The notes under the pieces: generated by a model
Database searches by the model: none
Told to the model about the DNA's origin: nothing
Seen by the model: the letters and a program-made list of their open reading frames with translations, nothing else
Source of the DNA: Numida meleagris
Taxonomy: Eukaryota > Chordata > Aves > Galliformes > Numididae
Direction of reading: 5' to 3'
Length of the DNA stretch: 64,000 nt
NCBI RefSeq assembly: GCF_002078875.1
Contig: NC_034413.1
Span: 64,706,252-64,770,251, forward strand
Program-made: the position numbers and the translations under genes
Part shown: positions 52,830-64,000 of the stretch, piece by piece
Layout of the letters: each line of letters starts with the position of its first letter
Position numbering within the stretch: position 1 is the stretch's first letter

Positions 52830-55800
52830 CTGCAAAAAAACAATTAAATGCACATTTCAATATCCTACTTAACAGTTTCTGTCTTTCATCATTAACTTTG
52901 TAATAACCCAGCAGCTAATGAATTTGTGTCCACAGTAGGCTGTGTTCCAGGAACAAATTTTCTGTGCCAGAAAAGCTAAAGTCTCCAGAAAGAAATATCA
53001 CCACTATGTTTGGGTCACTCCTCAAAGACAAATTAAAAAAGGAAAAAAGAAAATCTGCTACTACTTTCTTTATCAATATGCCACATCTTTTAATAGTCTC
53101 TTTTTAACTGGGATGGGAAATGGATTCACAAAAGCAGAGAAGTACCTGAGGCTGGAGAGAGGAAGGCGGGATGGCAACAGTTCATTTCACATTAATTGCA
53201 CTCCTCAGTAAGCCCTGCCTGTTGGCACATCTGTGCTGCTACTGTGATGTACAAATTTTGGACCTAATACTGAGAAGTTCTAAAAGCTTTCAACTCCCAT
53301 TATCCTTAAAGAGAGACTAATGCCCTCAGCACTTTTCTTGCATTTTTAAGGTCAAAGATTCAGTTGTGATAATCAGACAGTACCCCTGCCTGTGCAGAAT
53401 GGCCAGGGAACTTCACCCAGTAAAGCAGGGAGGGAAATAGTCTTACTGATTTGCTAGGACTTGTTTATTCCTGCCTGGTGATTTCTGCTAAAATCAAGGC
53501 ACAACTTACAGGTACTACCAACTCTCTCTTAAGTGTTTCTGGTGATTTACCTACTTGAAAGTTTTCGCTTCTTTTTTAAGGTTGCATTGTGTGTGATTCA
53601 GAAATGAGGGCAAAGGTAATGAAGTTATTCGGGATTTAAAGAAAACAGTAGCGAAGTAACAGAACTAAGAATCCAGCTTATATTAAACCAGGCAGATACA
53701 TCCATGACCATAGAACCAAATTCAGCAATTTTTTCTCATCCTTCCTAGTGACTGTATTTCCTGTATCAGAGAACATCCTCTATCTCTTATCTTGGGATAT
53801 CTCCCTAGAGACTAAGAGTTTTCACTACAAGATTTTGTCCACTTCTTTGACTCAAGACTTGACATGAAAGCCTATTTAAAAATATAATTCTAGCCAGGTT
53901 GCAATACTCATAGAACACTACCTAATGTGAGCCCTAGAGTAATTCATTGCATTTGACTGAAAAAATAAGACAAAAAGTACAAATCCATCTGTTTCTTATC
54001 CCTTTCAGTCAGTGTGAACAGCATCTTCAGTTACAAGCAGCCAGGTGACCGCACTAGGTTGAATTTGGCCGCAGGATAACACAGCTGGCATTTCCAAGAG
54101 AAGCCTTGCATTTGCCCTCCAGATGTGTTACACGGCTGTGGGCAGCCTTGACTTCTCACGCACATCTGTGAGTGATCCCATCTGCCACTGTGGTGACACC
54201 AGGCAGACAAATCCACCCGAAACTGCACCTGAATGCTCTGCCATAAGGGCATGGCATTGGTACACTGGTGAAGTGCTGGCTGCGTGCAAGGAGATCATGA
54301 TACCCCAGGCTACGCCTCAGAAGCCAGCTGGAATCCAGAGGGCTCTCAGAGGCATGCAGATTGGGATGACCAGGCACAGTGCGGACATCACAACCAGGGC
54401 TGTTCTGGTAAAACAATTCCCACAGGGAAACTGTAATTGGTCCAGCTAGCAAGCAATCCAGTCTTATATTCGGTGTTCTAAGAAACAGCACCTGGTCTCT
54501 ACTCTTACACTTGTTATTTCTTGTTTTCGTTTATTCAAGGACAGAATTCACCTCTTTTTCTCCAAAATGGATAAAAATTAGCCTCTATACACATTCGTTT
54601 AAGTAGCACACACTATGAGAACTTGCCTACATTGCAGAAGGAAAATGTGTTATTTCACTGTGATCATTCTTGCATATTTTTTTTCCAGTTTTACCTGTAA
54701 ATCCTTGCTTCTCTTCTGTAGTACTACCCCTGAAGCTACATGCACTATTTAATTCAGCTAATAAGGAAGAACAATGGCATGCTGTCACACAATTACCATT
54801 CCTTCCTGATTAGCTAACACATCTCAGAAGAAATTCTTCAATACATTTTAACAAACACAGAAGCAATACCTTACGCTGTTTCTGCAATTATGCCAGAAAT
54901 TAGCAAAAGAAAGAGCTTAAGATAATCTTTGTATCATTTTTCTCTGCATTCGTCATGCCTGCAGAGCATGATCTCCACTGAGAGAGTCTGTTGATCAGTG
55001 AGCAGAGCATCACTGAGAGTGAGCCGGTGACAGCTACAGTCAGAGCCAATTATCCCAGCAGAAGGGCAAGGATTTGATGTAAGTGCCTGAAGTGCCTGGC
55101 CGCAGGTATTTGGCAGAATCACCTTGTTCAGAAGTAAAAGGAGGAAGGATTATTGCTAATTATTGCTATAGTTTATACGCTGTGCTGTCATGGGCACTTC
55201 AAGCTGTGAATTTACTGTCTCCTCACGTAGCCCTACCTAGTGTAGCACATCTACCTACTCAGGCAATGGTGAAGCCAACTCAGACCAGCAGATTGCACTC
55301 CTTCCCCTTTGCACTCTCAAACCTCTGTGCTTTTTATCATGAGCAGGCTGTCAACGATCTCTCCTGAAAAGTTAACAACTTAACACTGAACCCACCTAAA
55401 GTTTTGAATCAAAGCTAATTATCAGATGAGATAATACAATACATTGCCTGTATCAACGTATGCTGGTGCCTCAAAGTACTCAGTTTGGGAAGTCTTTAAA
55501 AAACTTGATTGTCAGAGTGAAGTACTTAACAAAACCAGAACAAGTTTCCATCTCGTAATGGACATTTTTGGGCAGCAAATTTCTTGTCACAGAGAAAAAT
55601 GACCCCCCCCCTAGGTAAATCTGTCTTCCTCTGAGACCAGCCCAGAGATAAAAGTTAATTCAGAATGGAGGTAATACATCTCCCAGGAATCTCAGCAGAG
55701 GAGAATAGCCATCTAGATGGAAAAGTTTTGAAATGTATAAGCACTAAGAATCAGTTTGGCCAACTATCAAAAATACAATTTTTGGGTTACCAAGATAACA

Positions 55801-57290
55801 GGCTGTAGAAATATATCAGCCTTCCTTGACCAATTTGCTTGTTGATATCTCTCAGACAATGTCTTTACAGTAGAGAGCCCAGTGATCACTATTCAGGCTC
55901 TGATGACCCCATTTAGCTTGGCTGAAGTGTGAACTAGGTTGTCAATTCACTTCTGATTTATGATGCCTTCACTGATACTGCATTCCTGCATGGCTACATC
56001 CTTGGGGGCATAGAGTTGTACTGCAGTAAACTTTCCCACCGTAGTACTCTTCTCTACGGGACTACAGAGTTTATCCATGCTGATCACACTGGAGGAGGCA
56101 CTGAAGGCACTCAGCAATTACGCCTGTATCCTGAAGAGGTATATAGGGATTGGTCTATGAGAATGCAGGTCCCAGATGTTTGCCTACTGTCTCCTCAGTT
56201 TTGCATTGAGCTCAGAGAAGAAAGTTTTATGCAGATGCAGCAAAAAATCTCAGGGGAAGACCTAAGTGGGATCTTGCATCAATACGGTATACTCTCACGG
56301 CTCACACAGTCAGCAAGCCAGAGGCATCAGCTTCATTACATATCTTAAAGTGCAGTCATTTTAGTACTCGATACAAGAATGTTCATTACTTTGGGAGATG
56401 GCTCTAGAACTACGCCCTGGAGAAATAGTGTGATTAACATAGAAAAGCACTCTCGATAATCTATGCAAGAAATTTCTTGGATTTGAATACCTTCTTCATT
56501 TCTAGCAGTAACAAAGTATGATTGATGCATATTGCTTTAGCTGATGAAAACAGGAACATTACATCCCTTAGATAAGCATCCAAGATATTTTCAGGCAGTT
56601 TAAAACTGTGGAGCTACTTTTCAACAGAGCTATGCCAACATATACCAGCTGGGAACCAGCACACAGTAAATCTTTTTGGTAACTGAAAATGGACTGTATT
56701 TACTTTTATGTCTCACAAATTAGTATAAATTTAGCAGTTATGACAGGTGACAAAAATGACAGCTCTGGAAACTAACATCCTTTCATTAAATCCAGTGTAG
56801 ATCTAATACAGCTTCTCCAGTCTCTGCTTAATATACCTTAGCACTGCAAGAAAGCAAAGCACCTGTAGGGCAGTAGCACATATTCAGCAGTCTGTTTGTT
56901 ATTCTGCGTGTTAACGAGAGGACAGGTTTTGTTTTGTGGACATCAAGCTGTCAGGTAACAGAATGAGGCCAAAGTTACACAGTGATCACATTTAAGCCCT
57001 TTTTGCTACTTGGGCAGAGGTATCCATTCAACAGCCATCCTTTAAAACTGAAATGGAATAATCAGAACAGGTATTACCCCTTAGCAATGAGGGGAAAATG
57101 AAAATAATATTGCTAGCATAGGTCAGGAAGTAGCTATGAGAAAGTAGAAATTTTCATCAATGCAAATGTTAGCTGGAATGAACAGGTGACCTAAAGGTGA
57201 AAGATTGTGCTTCTCATTACCAGTCTCTGGAGTGATACAGTTTCCTGAGAACCTAATTGAATTGAATTGTGTCTTTCACTGTCCAGCCGG

Positions 57291-57303
57291 GTTGTTGTTG
57301 TTG
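57291..57303 (+). repeat. Short (GTT)n repeat
   Basis: Four GTT units, continuing into a T run. Confidence 0.9.
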
Positions 57304-58984
57304 TTTTTTTGCCAACTCTGGTGCTAACACTCTGGTGTCTGTATGCTTGCTTTTTTGGGGTTTTTGTAGGAGAAGCAGTAGAAGTAAGGACAGTACAGCT
57401 TGTCTGGGCCTACTCAGAATTGGAATGAAAAGGAATCCAGGATTATGAAGCTGATGTGTACTCAACAGTTCAAAAATGTTTCAGTCTTATAAAATAATTA
57501 CATTTATCTACTCAGGCTTAGGGCAATCTAAAATGCTAGGTTTGTACAAAGTTTTTGAGTATTTCTTGGTCTTTTTTTAAATGGCAGAGAGCTAAAATTA
57601 CCAAAGGAGTAAGAGCAGAAAACCCCACCTTCACAAGAGATGAGAAAATTCTACCTACTGATTAAAAGTGAGCCACGAAAATGGTTTCATTACCACACCC
57701 CTATCTCTCCCCGTCAAGGTATTCAGCCTGGCCATGACTTCAAGTGATGAAAAGAAAAAAATAATTCCAGTGTTCTCTTATGAGCTGACATTTCAAACTT
57801 CAACACTTGGGAAAAAGAAAACTACAGCAACATCTGCATTTATGCAATATGAGACTTAGCTAATTTATTTTATTTTGCCCACAGTGAATTTCATAGCAAT
57901 GCCATGTGCACAGCCTGCCTACCTAATGCTCAAACCACTCAGGTATTTGCTCAGACTGGTCAGCAGTTTGTTAGTGCTAATGTATGCGTTGTACATCCAC
58001 ACCCACTGGATTATGTTGCTATTTAGATAAGCAAGATGCATTTTTGCAGAGAGGGAAGGGGAATGCGCCATGTGCCAGCATTAATGAGTTAATTAAATTA
58101 GAAAAATTCCAATGCAAGTACCTAAAATGCTTAGATAAGTATAATACTATGAGAATTACTAGGCAGCACGTACAGCACTGCTGTACCATTCTGCCCATGG
58201 ATTCAGATATTCTGGCTGGTTTCAGAATGTTATGTTAAAACAAAATATGTCGAGTCAGTCAGAAAATATCTAGACGGCAAAAGACTCTTTCCTCGTCCTC
58301 TGGAAACATACAGGCAGCATACAGACCAGTCATGACCTGTAAGGTTGGAAATTGTCCATTAGTCAACCGTAATGCCAAGATAAAGCAGCACCAAGGAAGT
58401 AGGAGAAGGGCCAGAATGAGACAAGAAATCATCTAATTTTTGTAGACAATGCATGGTAGTCTACAAAGAAACTGAGGGTTGACTTATTCAACAGTCAAAG
58501 GATATGGATCCCTCTTGTCCTTATTCCAGCTCTTGAAAGGGAATTGGTTGAGAAAGCAGGATAGTCAAAAGCAAATTTTTAATGGTGCTCACGTGCCAGC
58601 AATGAACAATCTCAGATCAAGATATTCTAGAAATACAGCATTTAAAACAAAGCATCTCAGCTGCTAGATTTTATATTTGAACCTGTTTGAACTACAGTCT
58701 TCAATATACATTTATGCTTTTTTCACGCAAGATAATCTTCCATTTATTTGCAAAACTAAACACCCAATAAAGCTTTCTATAGGATTGCCTCTAGGATTTA
58801 AACAAGTAAAGATTAGGGGCTTAAATCTAGCAAACCCATCAGTGTACTCAGAACAATACCAGGAATTTCAGGAAATCAGAAAATAAAGAATATGGCATTA
58901 AAGATGTTATTACTCTGACAGCTGTTAAGATAAATTGCATGGGAAGCATTTAAAAGATTTATATCTCGAATCTCACCAGGTTAA

Positions 58985-59010
58985 TTAAATGGATGCATGC
59001 ATTCATTTAA
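58985..59010. repeat. 26-bp near-perfect palindrome with ATGCATGCAT core
   Basis: TTAAATGGATGCATGCATTC then ATTTAA matches its own reverse complement at 24 of 26 positions. The centre ATGCATGCAT resembles tandem POU-type half-sites, but this is only pattern resemblance. Confidence 0.7.
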
Positions 59011-59597
59011 GAGGATAAGGTGGGTTGCAGTGACATAAAATGAGAGGGCACAAGATTACGTTCTTTCAGCATTAAAAAGAACAGGTTGAACTGATATCAT
59101 TTCCGTATTCTGTAATAAGCATGATTCATCCATTGCCATTTTCAGCTCTCATTTTCTTTCTGGCAACAAAAAAGACTATGAACATTTATAGACTAACATA
59201 ATCAAAGCTTTAACCTTTTCAGCATTTTGTGTTTGCACTGGCTGTCCATTTTTATCACAGAGTTCCATGGGCCATGCTGCAGGGAGGAGAAAAACCGCCA
59301 GCAAATTACAGCAAAGAATGTTGGAAAGGTCAAAGGACTACCCTCCCTTGTTTGCTTTTATGAACATAGGAAGAATTCATATCATGCAATAAAATTATTG
59401 AGACAAAAAATGACAAAAGATAAGCAGACAGAAACCATGAATCTGTTGTCAGGACAGCAGTGGGTAAGAATGGGGGGAAATAGGATTTATTACAGTGTTA
59501 TCATCAATAAAAAGTAGATTATGACAACAATGGCTGTATATCCTCAGTTTCTGTGTTGAAGTCAAACCCATCTAAATGTTGTAAGACCTAAAGCCAA

Positions 59598-59650
59598 GAA
59601 AGAGAAGGATATCCCAGGCTGAGGCTCTTCAGACTGAAGAAAATATTAGA
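59598..59650 (+). mobile_element. Possible CR1-like fragment
   Basis: GGCTGAGGCTCTTCAGACTG followed by AAGAAAAT resembles the 'ctgttcagcctggagaaga' block of CR1. It is short and isolated, so it may be chance. Confidence 0.15.
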
Positions 59651-61870
59651 CCCAAAGCTTCTATTTTGTGCGTGAGTTTCTAATTACTCTTTATTATGTA
59701 TCATTTATTATGATACACTAGTATAAATTATATAGTATTGGTTGTTACATTTTAATAATGGATTCTCAGTCATTGAACCTCTTCCAGAAATGTTTTGTAA
59801 TCTGGGCTGTTAATCTGCAGAAGGCATGCTCTGCAGACAGCTACAGTGACAGATACCTCTGTAGGCTTCAATGCAGATTTGTCTCCCTTGTGAACTGCAG
59901 CCAGATTTGTCAAGCTGCTGTTATTCATACACCCAAAGAGCTATGCGGAGATTGTGTCTCTTCTATATCCCAATAAAGATGCCTCTGGAATTTTGTGCTT
60001 TAAGGCTGGTAAATATGAAATGCTGGAAGCAATTTATCTAACTTAGTGTACCATTATTACAGGTACTTGTTTCTCATGGAAAAATATTTTGATTTTATCA
60101 ACATCTTCATGCTGAAGTCTGAGGGGAAATTCTTAGAATGTGATATTTGAATGTTAATACATCAGGGATAAGGTGGGGAAATCACACAAACTCAGCATTT
60201 GAGTAACATTTGTTTAAAAGATTTTCAATAACAAGTTTGAAATTGATAAAGCAAATGTTATGAACCTGGCACATCATACACAGTGGTCAGAAATGGGAAA
60301 CTGAGGATAAAGTCACAGCCATTTTCTTACTTTTTTAAGCCAGAAAAGAATTGAAAAATGACCTGCTACATTTTCAGTATAAAAGACAAGTCTGCCAAGC
60401 ACAGGCTTTTAAATTCTCTCTCTAGGACTGGGTTACCTGGAAAGTCATGGGCTACAATGGCATTTAGCATCAACATTAACATCCTCCAATACAAGTCACT
60501 TCTTTACAAGTCTGAAGTTCTCCCCTTTCTGTGTAATGTATATAGCAAAAAGTACAAGTTATCCCTACCCAAACATTGAAGGAGCTCAAAGGTAACTGTG
60601 TGCCATTTGTATTCTCCTCCAGGATTATGCTTCTTAGGGCCAAAGGACTGTTTCCTGCACTGTCCATGCAGAGTTTGCAAAGAGTCCTAGGAGTTCAGGC
60701 AGAATGGAAACCATCCATCCTCTCAGGCCAAGAACAGCACAGAGCACTATCCCGTGATTATATCCATTAACAAAAATTCTGTTTCTAACATGAATGAGCT
60801 ACCCATGAAACTCTTAGAGAAAACCTTCAGAAATATTTTTCTGGAAAAAAACATCTTGCCACACTTTGCCTAATACTATCAGTGACATGGGATGAAGGCA
60901 TCATCATTGGCTATGAAAAAGGTATTTCAGTCATATGCTTGTTCCCCAAATTCCCTAAGTGCCATGGTTGGTTGGATGTCAGAAAGCCAAATGGGAATCT
61001 CATTTAGTTGAATTACAAATCTTCAGGAGAGAAGAGGAAATGGTATCTGGTTTAGGAGGCCAATGACAATGAAGAACCAAATTCATTCATGTTCACATAA
61101 TATGCTGCAAGGTTCAGAAAAATATATGCAATTAAATCCAATATCTGAATTGTTCTAATGGATAACAAAATAGAAGAAAGAGTTTAAAATATATGGTCAA
61201 GATTCCTATATATATCACTCAATTTGTGTTTTCTTCACATTTTTCTTTCATTATTGTAAACCAAGGTATTTCTGAAGAAATTCCAAGTTTCAAACCTACT
61301 CATTAAGATCTCAGCTACAAGAAAACTAGAATAAGGAGCTTGTGAAATGTGCGTAAAGATCACTTCTTCTCTGAAACAGATGCACTGCAGCCTGCATCTC
61401 TTCTGCCTGCCCATCTGTCCTAATTGTATTCCAGAGGGACCACTAAAAATCATTAGCTTTTTGTGTTTATCAACCCCCTCCCACCTGAATTTCTAAAAGA
61501 GCTGATGGTGTAATGGGCACTGGACAACTCATTTTTGCAGTGGGATGTTTTCCCTATAAATCAATGAGCACACATCAAGAAAAACTGCAGAGATTTGCCC
61601 AGCCAATTCAAACTCATCTTATTCTTTTTACACAACAGAGCATGTAGGACATCAAGACTTTAAAATAAAAAAGGCACAGATACACATTGATTAAGCTCCA
61701 TTTTCAGCTTATGGCCAGGAAAACTATCGTGAAAATGTTAAAAATGAAAGATGTTCTGTCCTCATCCATATATCCTCAGACAGTGACAGAGTACTGAGCA
61801 GTATCGGCATGCTGTACAGTCCTTCAACTTTTTTCTCTGCAACTTCAGAGAGATCTCATCTCAAACGCTA

Positions 61871-62125
61871 AATTTAGTTCTGGGCCAAAAGAATATAGAC
61901 AGACTGGATGGAATTCAGATAACAGCAGAGAAGATGATTAAGGTATTGATTTGGTGGGAAAACGATTAACAAATCTGTTCATAGTAGTTTCAAACAATGC
62001 CAAGAGGAGATGAAGATTGGAAGGAATGACCATCTACACAAGTTTGAAGGAGATATACTAACACCAGAAACAGTGAGGAATTGATTTAGTTATTGACAAT
62101 AGGCTGAAAAGAAATAAAGAAGGGG
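61871..62125 (+). mobile_element. Degraded CR1/L3-type LINE fragment
   Basis: CTGGATGGAATTCAGATAAC, then AGCAGAGAAGATGATTAAGG, fits the plus-strand CR1 segment 'ctggaaagaattcagag...aacaaagatgattaagg'. About 170 bp later GAATTGATTTAGTTATTGAC lies where 'gatttaggttggatatt' is expected. Order and spacing are right, but similarity is patchy. An old copy, possibly CR1-L3 rather than the young avian CR1. Confidence 0.35.
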
Positions 62126-64000
62126 AAATGATGTTGAGTATCTGAAGAAATTACCTAAAGTGAAATCCAATAGAGACTGATTCCCAGAGAATCAGAGGAA
62201 CACTTGTCATATAAAAAAGGCAGGATACAGGACAGTAAAATGCATGGAAAGTGAGGATACTGCCCAAGAATGAGTTGTCTGAAGACCATCGTGGACAAAA
62301 AAAAAGTTCTCATTCCATTCCTTCTCAGAGTCTATACATTGCAGTTGTTGATCCATATTTGTGACTACCAGAATTTCTTTTCCTTTGGAGGAAAAAAAAA
62401 AAGAGCCACTCCATCCTTCCCCTGTGCAGTCAGCTGCCTGCAGTGCTTACTTCACTTTCTCAATGTGAAGATTGACTGCAAAAAACTTAATAAAAATGTA
62501 AATTAAAAAACATTTGTGAATATCCTACTTAAAAGGTTTATAACTCCCCTATGTTTTATGCCATCCTACCAATCTTTAACTCCGCTGCACTCAGTTCTAC
62601 TAAGTTAAATAGGAAAGAACATTTAGTCTGCCATCACAGATAATAATCCAACACATTCGGATTATGGATACAGCAATATCCAGAAAATATTAGAAACAGA
62701 GGAAGCATACTATTAAAACACTCCAGTATTTCTCTCTCAAGTGCTTGCCTGTTTAAAATGCAAAGTAAAAATCATTAAACTACAAAAAATGACACAAAAA
62801 AAACCCCACAACAAATTATTAATGTTTCAGAAGTTCATTATTCATTAAAATCTGAATATTATTTTTGCTTGTGATAGCAACAGTTTGGTAGAGTCGTTCT
62901 TCCACTTTTTCTTGTAGAATTCATGATAACAACTCAAACAGGATTGTTTTCTCCAGCTTATTTCTTGGGAGTAATGACATTCAGGTTTAGATAAATCTTT
63001 TAAGATTACAGTTTATGCATTCCAGTTTTGGAATAACAGAAGTTATTCAAAATTATTGCTTATACGGTATTTTGGCTGGGAAAAAAATAAAGTATTTTTA
63101 GCAGGAAAGGGGAAAGAGTTAATGTATTTGCATGCTTTAAATGAAGCACTTCCAATTTCAAAGTGCATTTTAAGACTATTTTTAAGACCTTTTAAGTATG
63201 TTGTTAAGCATGAGGTTTTTTTAACTCTTTTCTATGGGAAACAGCCTACAACTTAGTCAACAAGGAAAGAAAGCACATTTGGTTCATTTCAGGTGAGCAC
63301 TAATCACTGAACCATATTTTAAGTTGGATCCCAGCTCTTAAGTGGGTGGTTTGAGCTGGTATCATGGGATACCAATTTTCTGCCCACAGGGTGTGCCCTA
63401 AACCTACATGGAAGTGCTACAGCCTTCATCTCCTCTTGGGTGAGGACCCTTTGAGTTAGAGCTTAACCTCTGCCTCTCTTCATCCTTGGGTGAGCCACTT
63501 TGTCTCAGATGAGAGCAGAGGGATCCTACGGCTCCCAGTTAAGTTAGATATCAAGGAGAATCTAGGAACCTAAGCCCATAATCTCCTTATAATGCACAGG
63601 ATCCAAACCTGGAGCTTGGGGAGAGAGGAATATTTGAAACAAGTAACGAAAGCTTTCTTCCACAACAGTGGCCGGAGGGTGAGATTGGGTCTTTGTGTGC
63701 TTTCCTATTGAGACAGAACATATCAGCAAAATCAAGGAAAACACTGGCTATGATTCTTGGTACGCGCCTGCCTCTTCATCATCATGTTTGGTCATCTGAT
63801 AAGCCATACCCTCTCAAGTCTGTGTCAAAAGCCATAACCTAGTCAGTAAATTCTCATCAATGTCTCTTTAAGGCTTTTTCTTGCAACAGAAGATTTTTGT
63901 GGTAATCAAGAAGAAAAGCAATTCACTTGATTAAAGACTGGTAAATATAAATGACAGAAATTATTTCCTACGAACATCATGATGTATTCCCAATCAATAA
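62126..64000. other. Noncoding, possible old repeat near the right end
   Basis: Mostly AT-rich unique sequence. At about 63420-63570 the words 'gcttaacctctgcctctcttcatc' and 'ctcccagttaagttagatatcaag' faintly resemble old amniote repeats, too weakly to name. Confidence 0.45.

Larger units (their letters stand above)
52830..59597. other. Noncoding or unresolved; upstream side of the candidate gene
   Basis: If the minus-strand candidate is real, its 5' part lies here. Two weak exon-like blocks are phase-compatible with it: 53922-53956 (strong acceptor, 35 nt) and about 53479-53540 (GTAAGT donor but poor acceptor). A GC-richer patch at 54030-54450 has long frames on both strands and no family match. 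A 110-codon plus-strand stretch at 56016-56348 begins at TTG and has no known relatives by eye. Confidence 0.4.

Noticed and set aside
54848..54890. Minus-strand TTGCAG acceptor seven bases before a GTAAGG donor
   Set aside because: A 7-nt exon is implausible without transcript evidence.
56016..56348. 110-codon plus-strand frame with acidic and polar composition
   Set aside because: Starts at TTG, not ATG, with an in-frame stop just upstream and no good acceptor, and matches nothing I know.
62476..62500. Possible 25-nt microexon on the minus strand between TTTTTTGCAG and GTAAGC
   Set aside because: No neighbouring exons, and two of the three frames are closed.
1..64000. Operons, CRISPR arrays, ribosomal or transfer RNA genes and known microRNA hairpins
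   Set aside because: None was seen. The gene density, repeats and frame lengths fit vertebrate noncoding DNA. tRNAs and unknown hairpins cannot be excluded without covariance-model searches.

Overview
This window is vertebrate nuclear DNA, most likely from a bird. It is AT-rich and CpG-poor. No open frame exceeds about 140 codons, and there is no operon-like gene packing, no ribosomal RNA and no CRISPR array. The strongest lineage clue is three 3'-end fragments of CR1, the LINE that dominates avian genomes (39743-39831 and 45971-46156 on the minus strand, 26004-26080 on the plus strand). They carry its typical GGTTGGAAGAGACC / GATCATCCAGTCCAACC core and ATAGAATC terminal repeats. Older amniote repeats lie beneath them: a clear MIR-type SINE (16140-16275), two weaker ones, an L2/CR1-clade LINE reverse-transcriptase relic (41423-41910), a LINE endonuclease relic (15061-15225), and scattered copies of an old palindromic repeat with a CCATTGACTTCA-like core.

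By region: 1-14 kb is essentially unique noncoding sequence with simple repeats, a perfect 34-bp AT palindrome (12689-12722) and one palindromic ancient repeat (6930-6995). 14-17 kb is rich in degraded LINE and MIR sequence. 17-37 kb is mostly unique, with a few ancient repeats. 37-48 kb holds the LINE-2-like relic, two CR1 copies, MIR-like pieces and two local duplications. 48-64 kb is mostly unique and contains the only candidate gene.

That candidate is on the minus strand at about 52.2-52.8 kb. Two exon-shaped blocks (52701-52829 and 52216-52548) have good acceptor and donor sites, a 152-bp intron and matching phase. Together they would encode about 133 residues of a basic protein I do not recognise, ending in a Lys/Arg-rich tail. 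A possible poly(A) signal lies about 0.87 kb downstream. Its open frame is only slightly longer than the other chance frames here, so it is a hypothesis. The rest is best read as intergenic or intronic DNA, and no pathway or joint gene function can be inferred.
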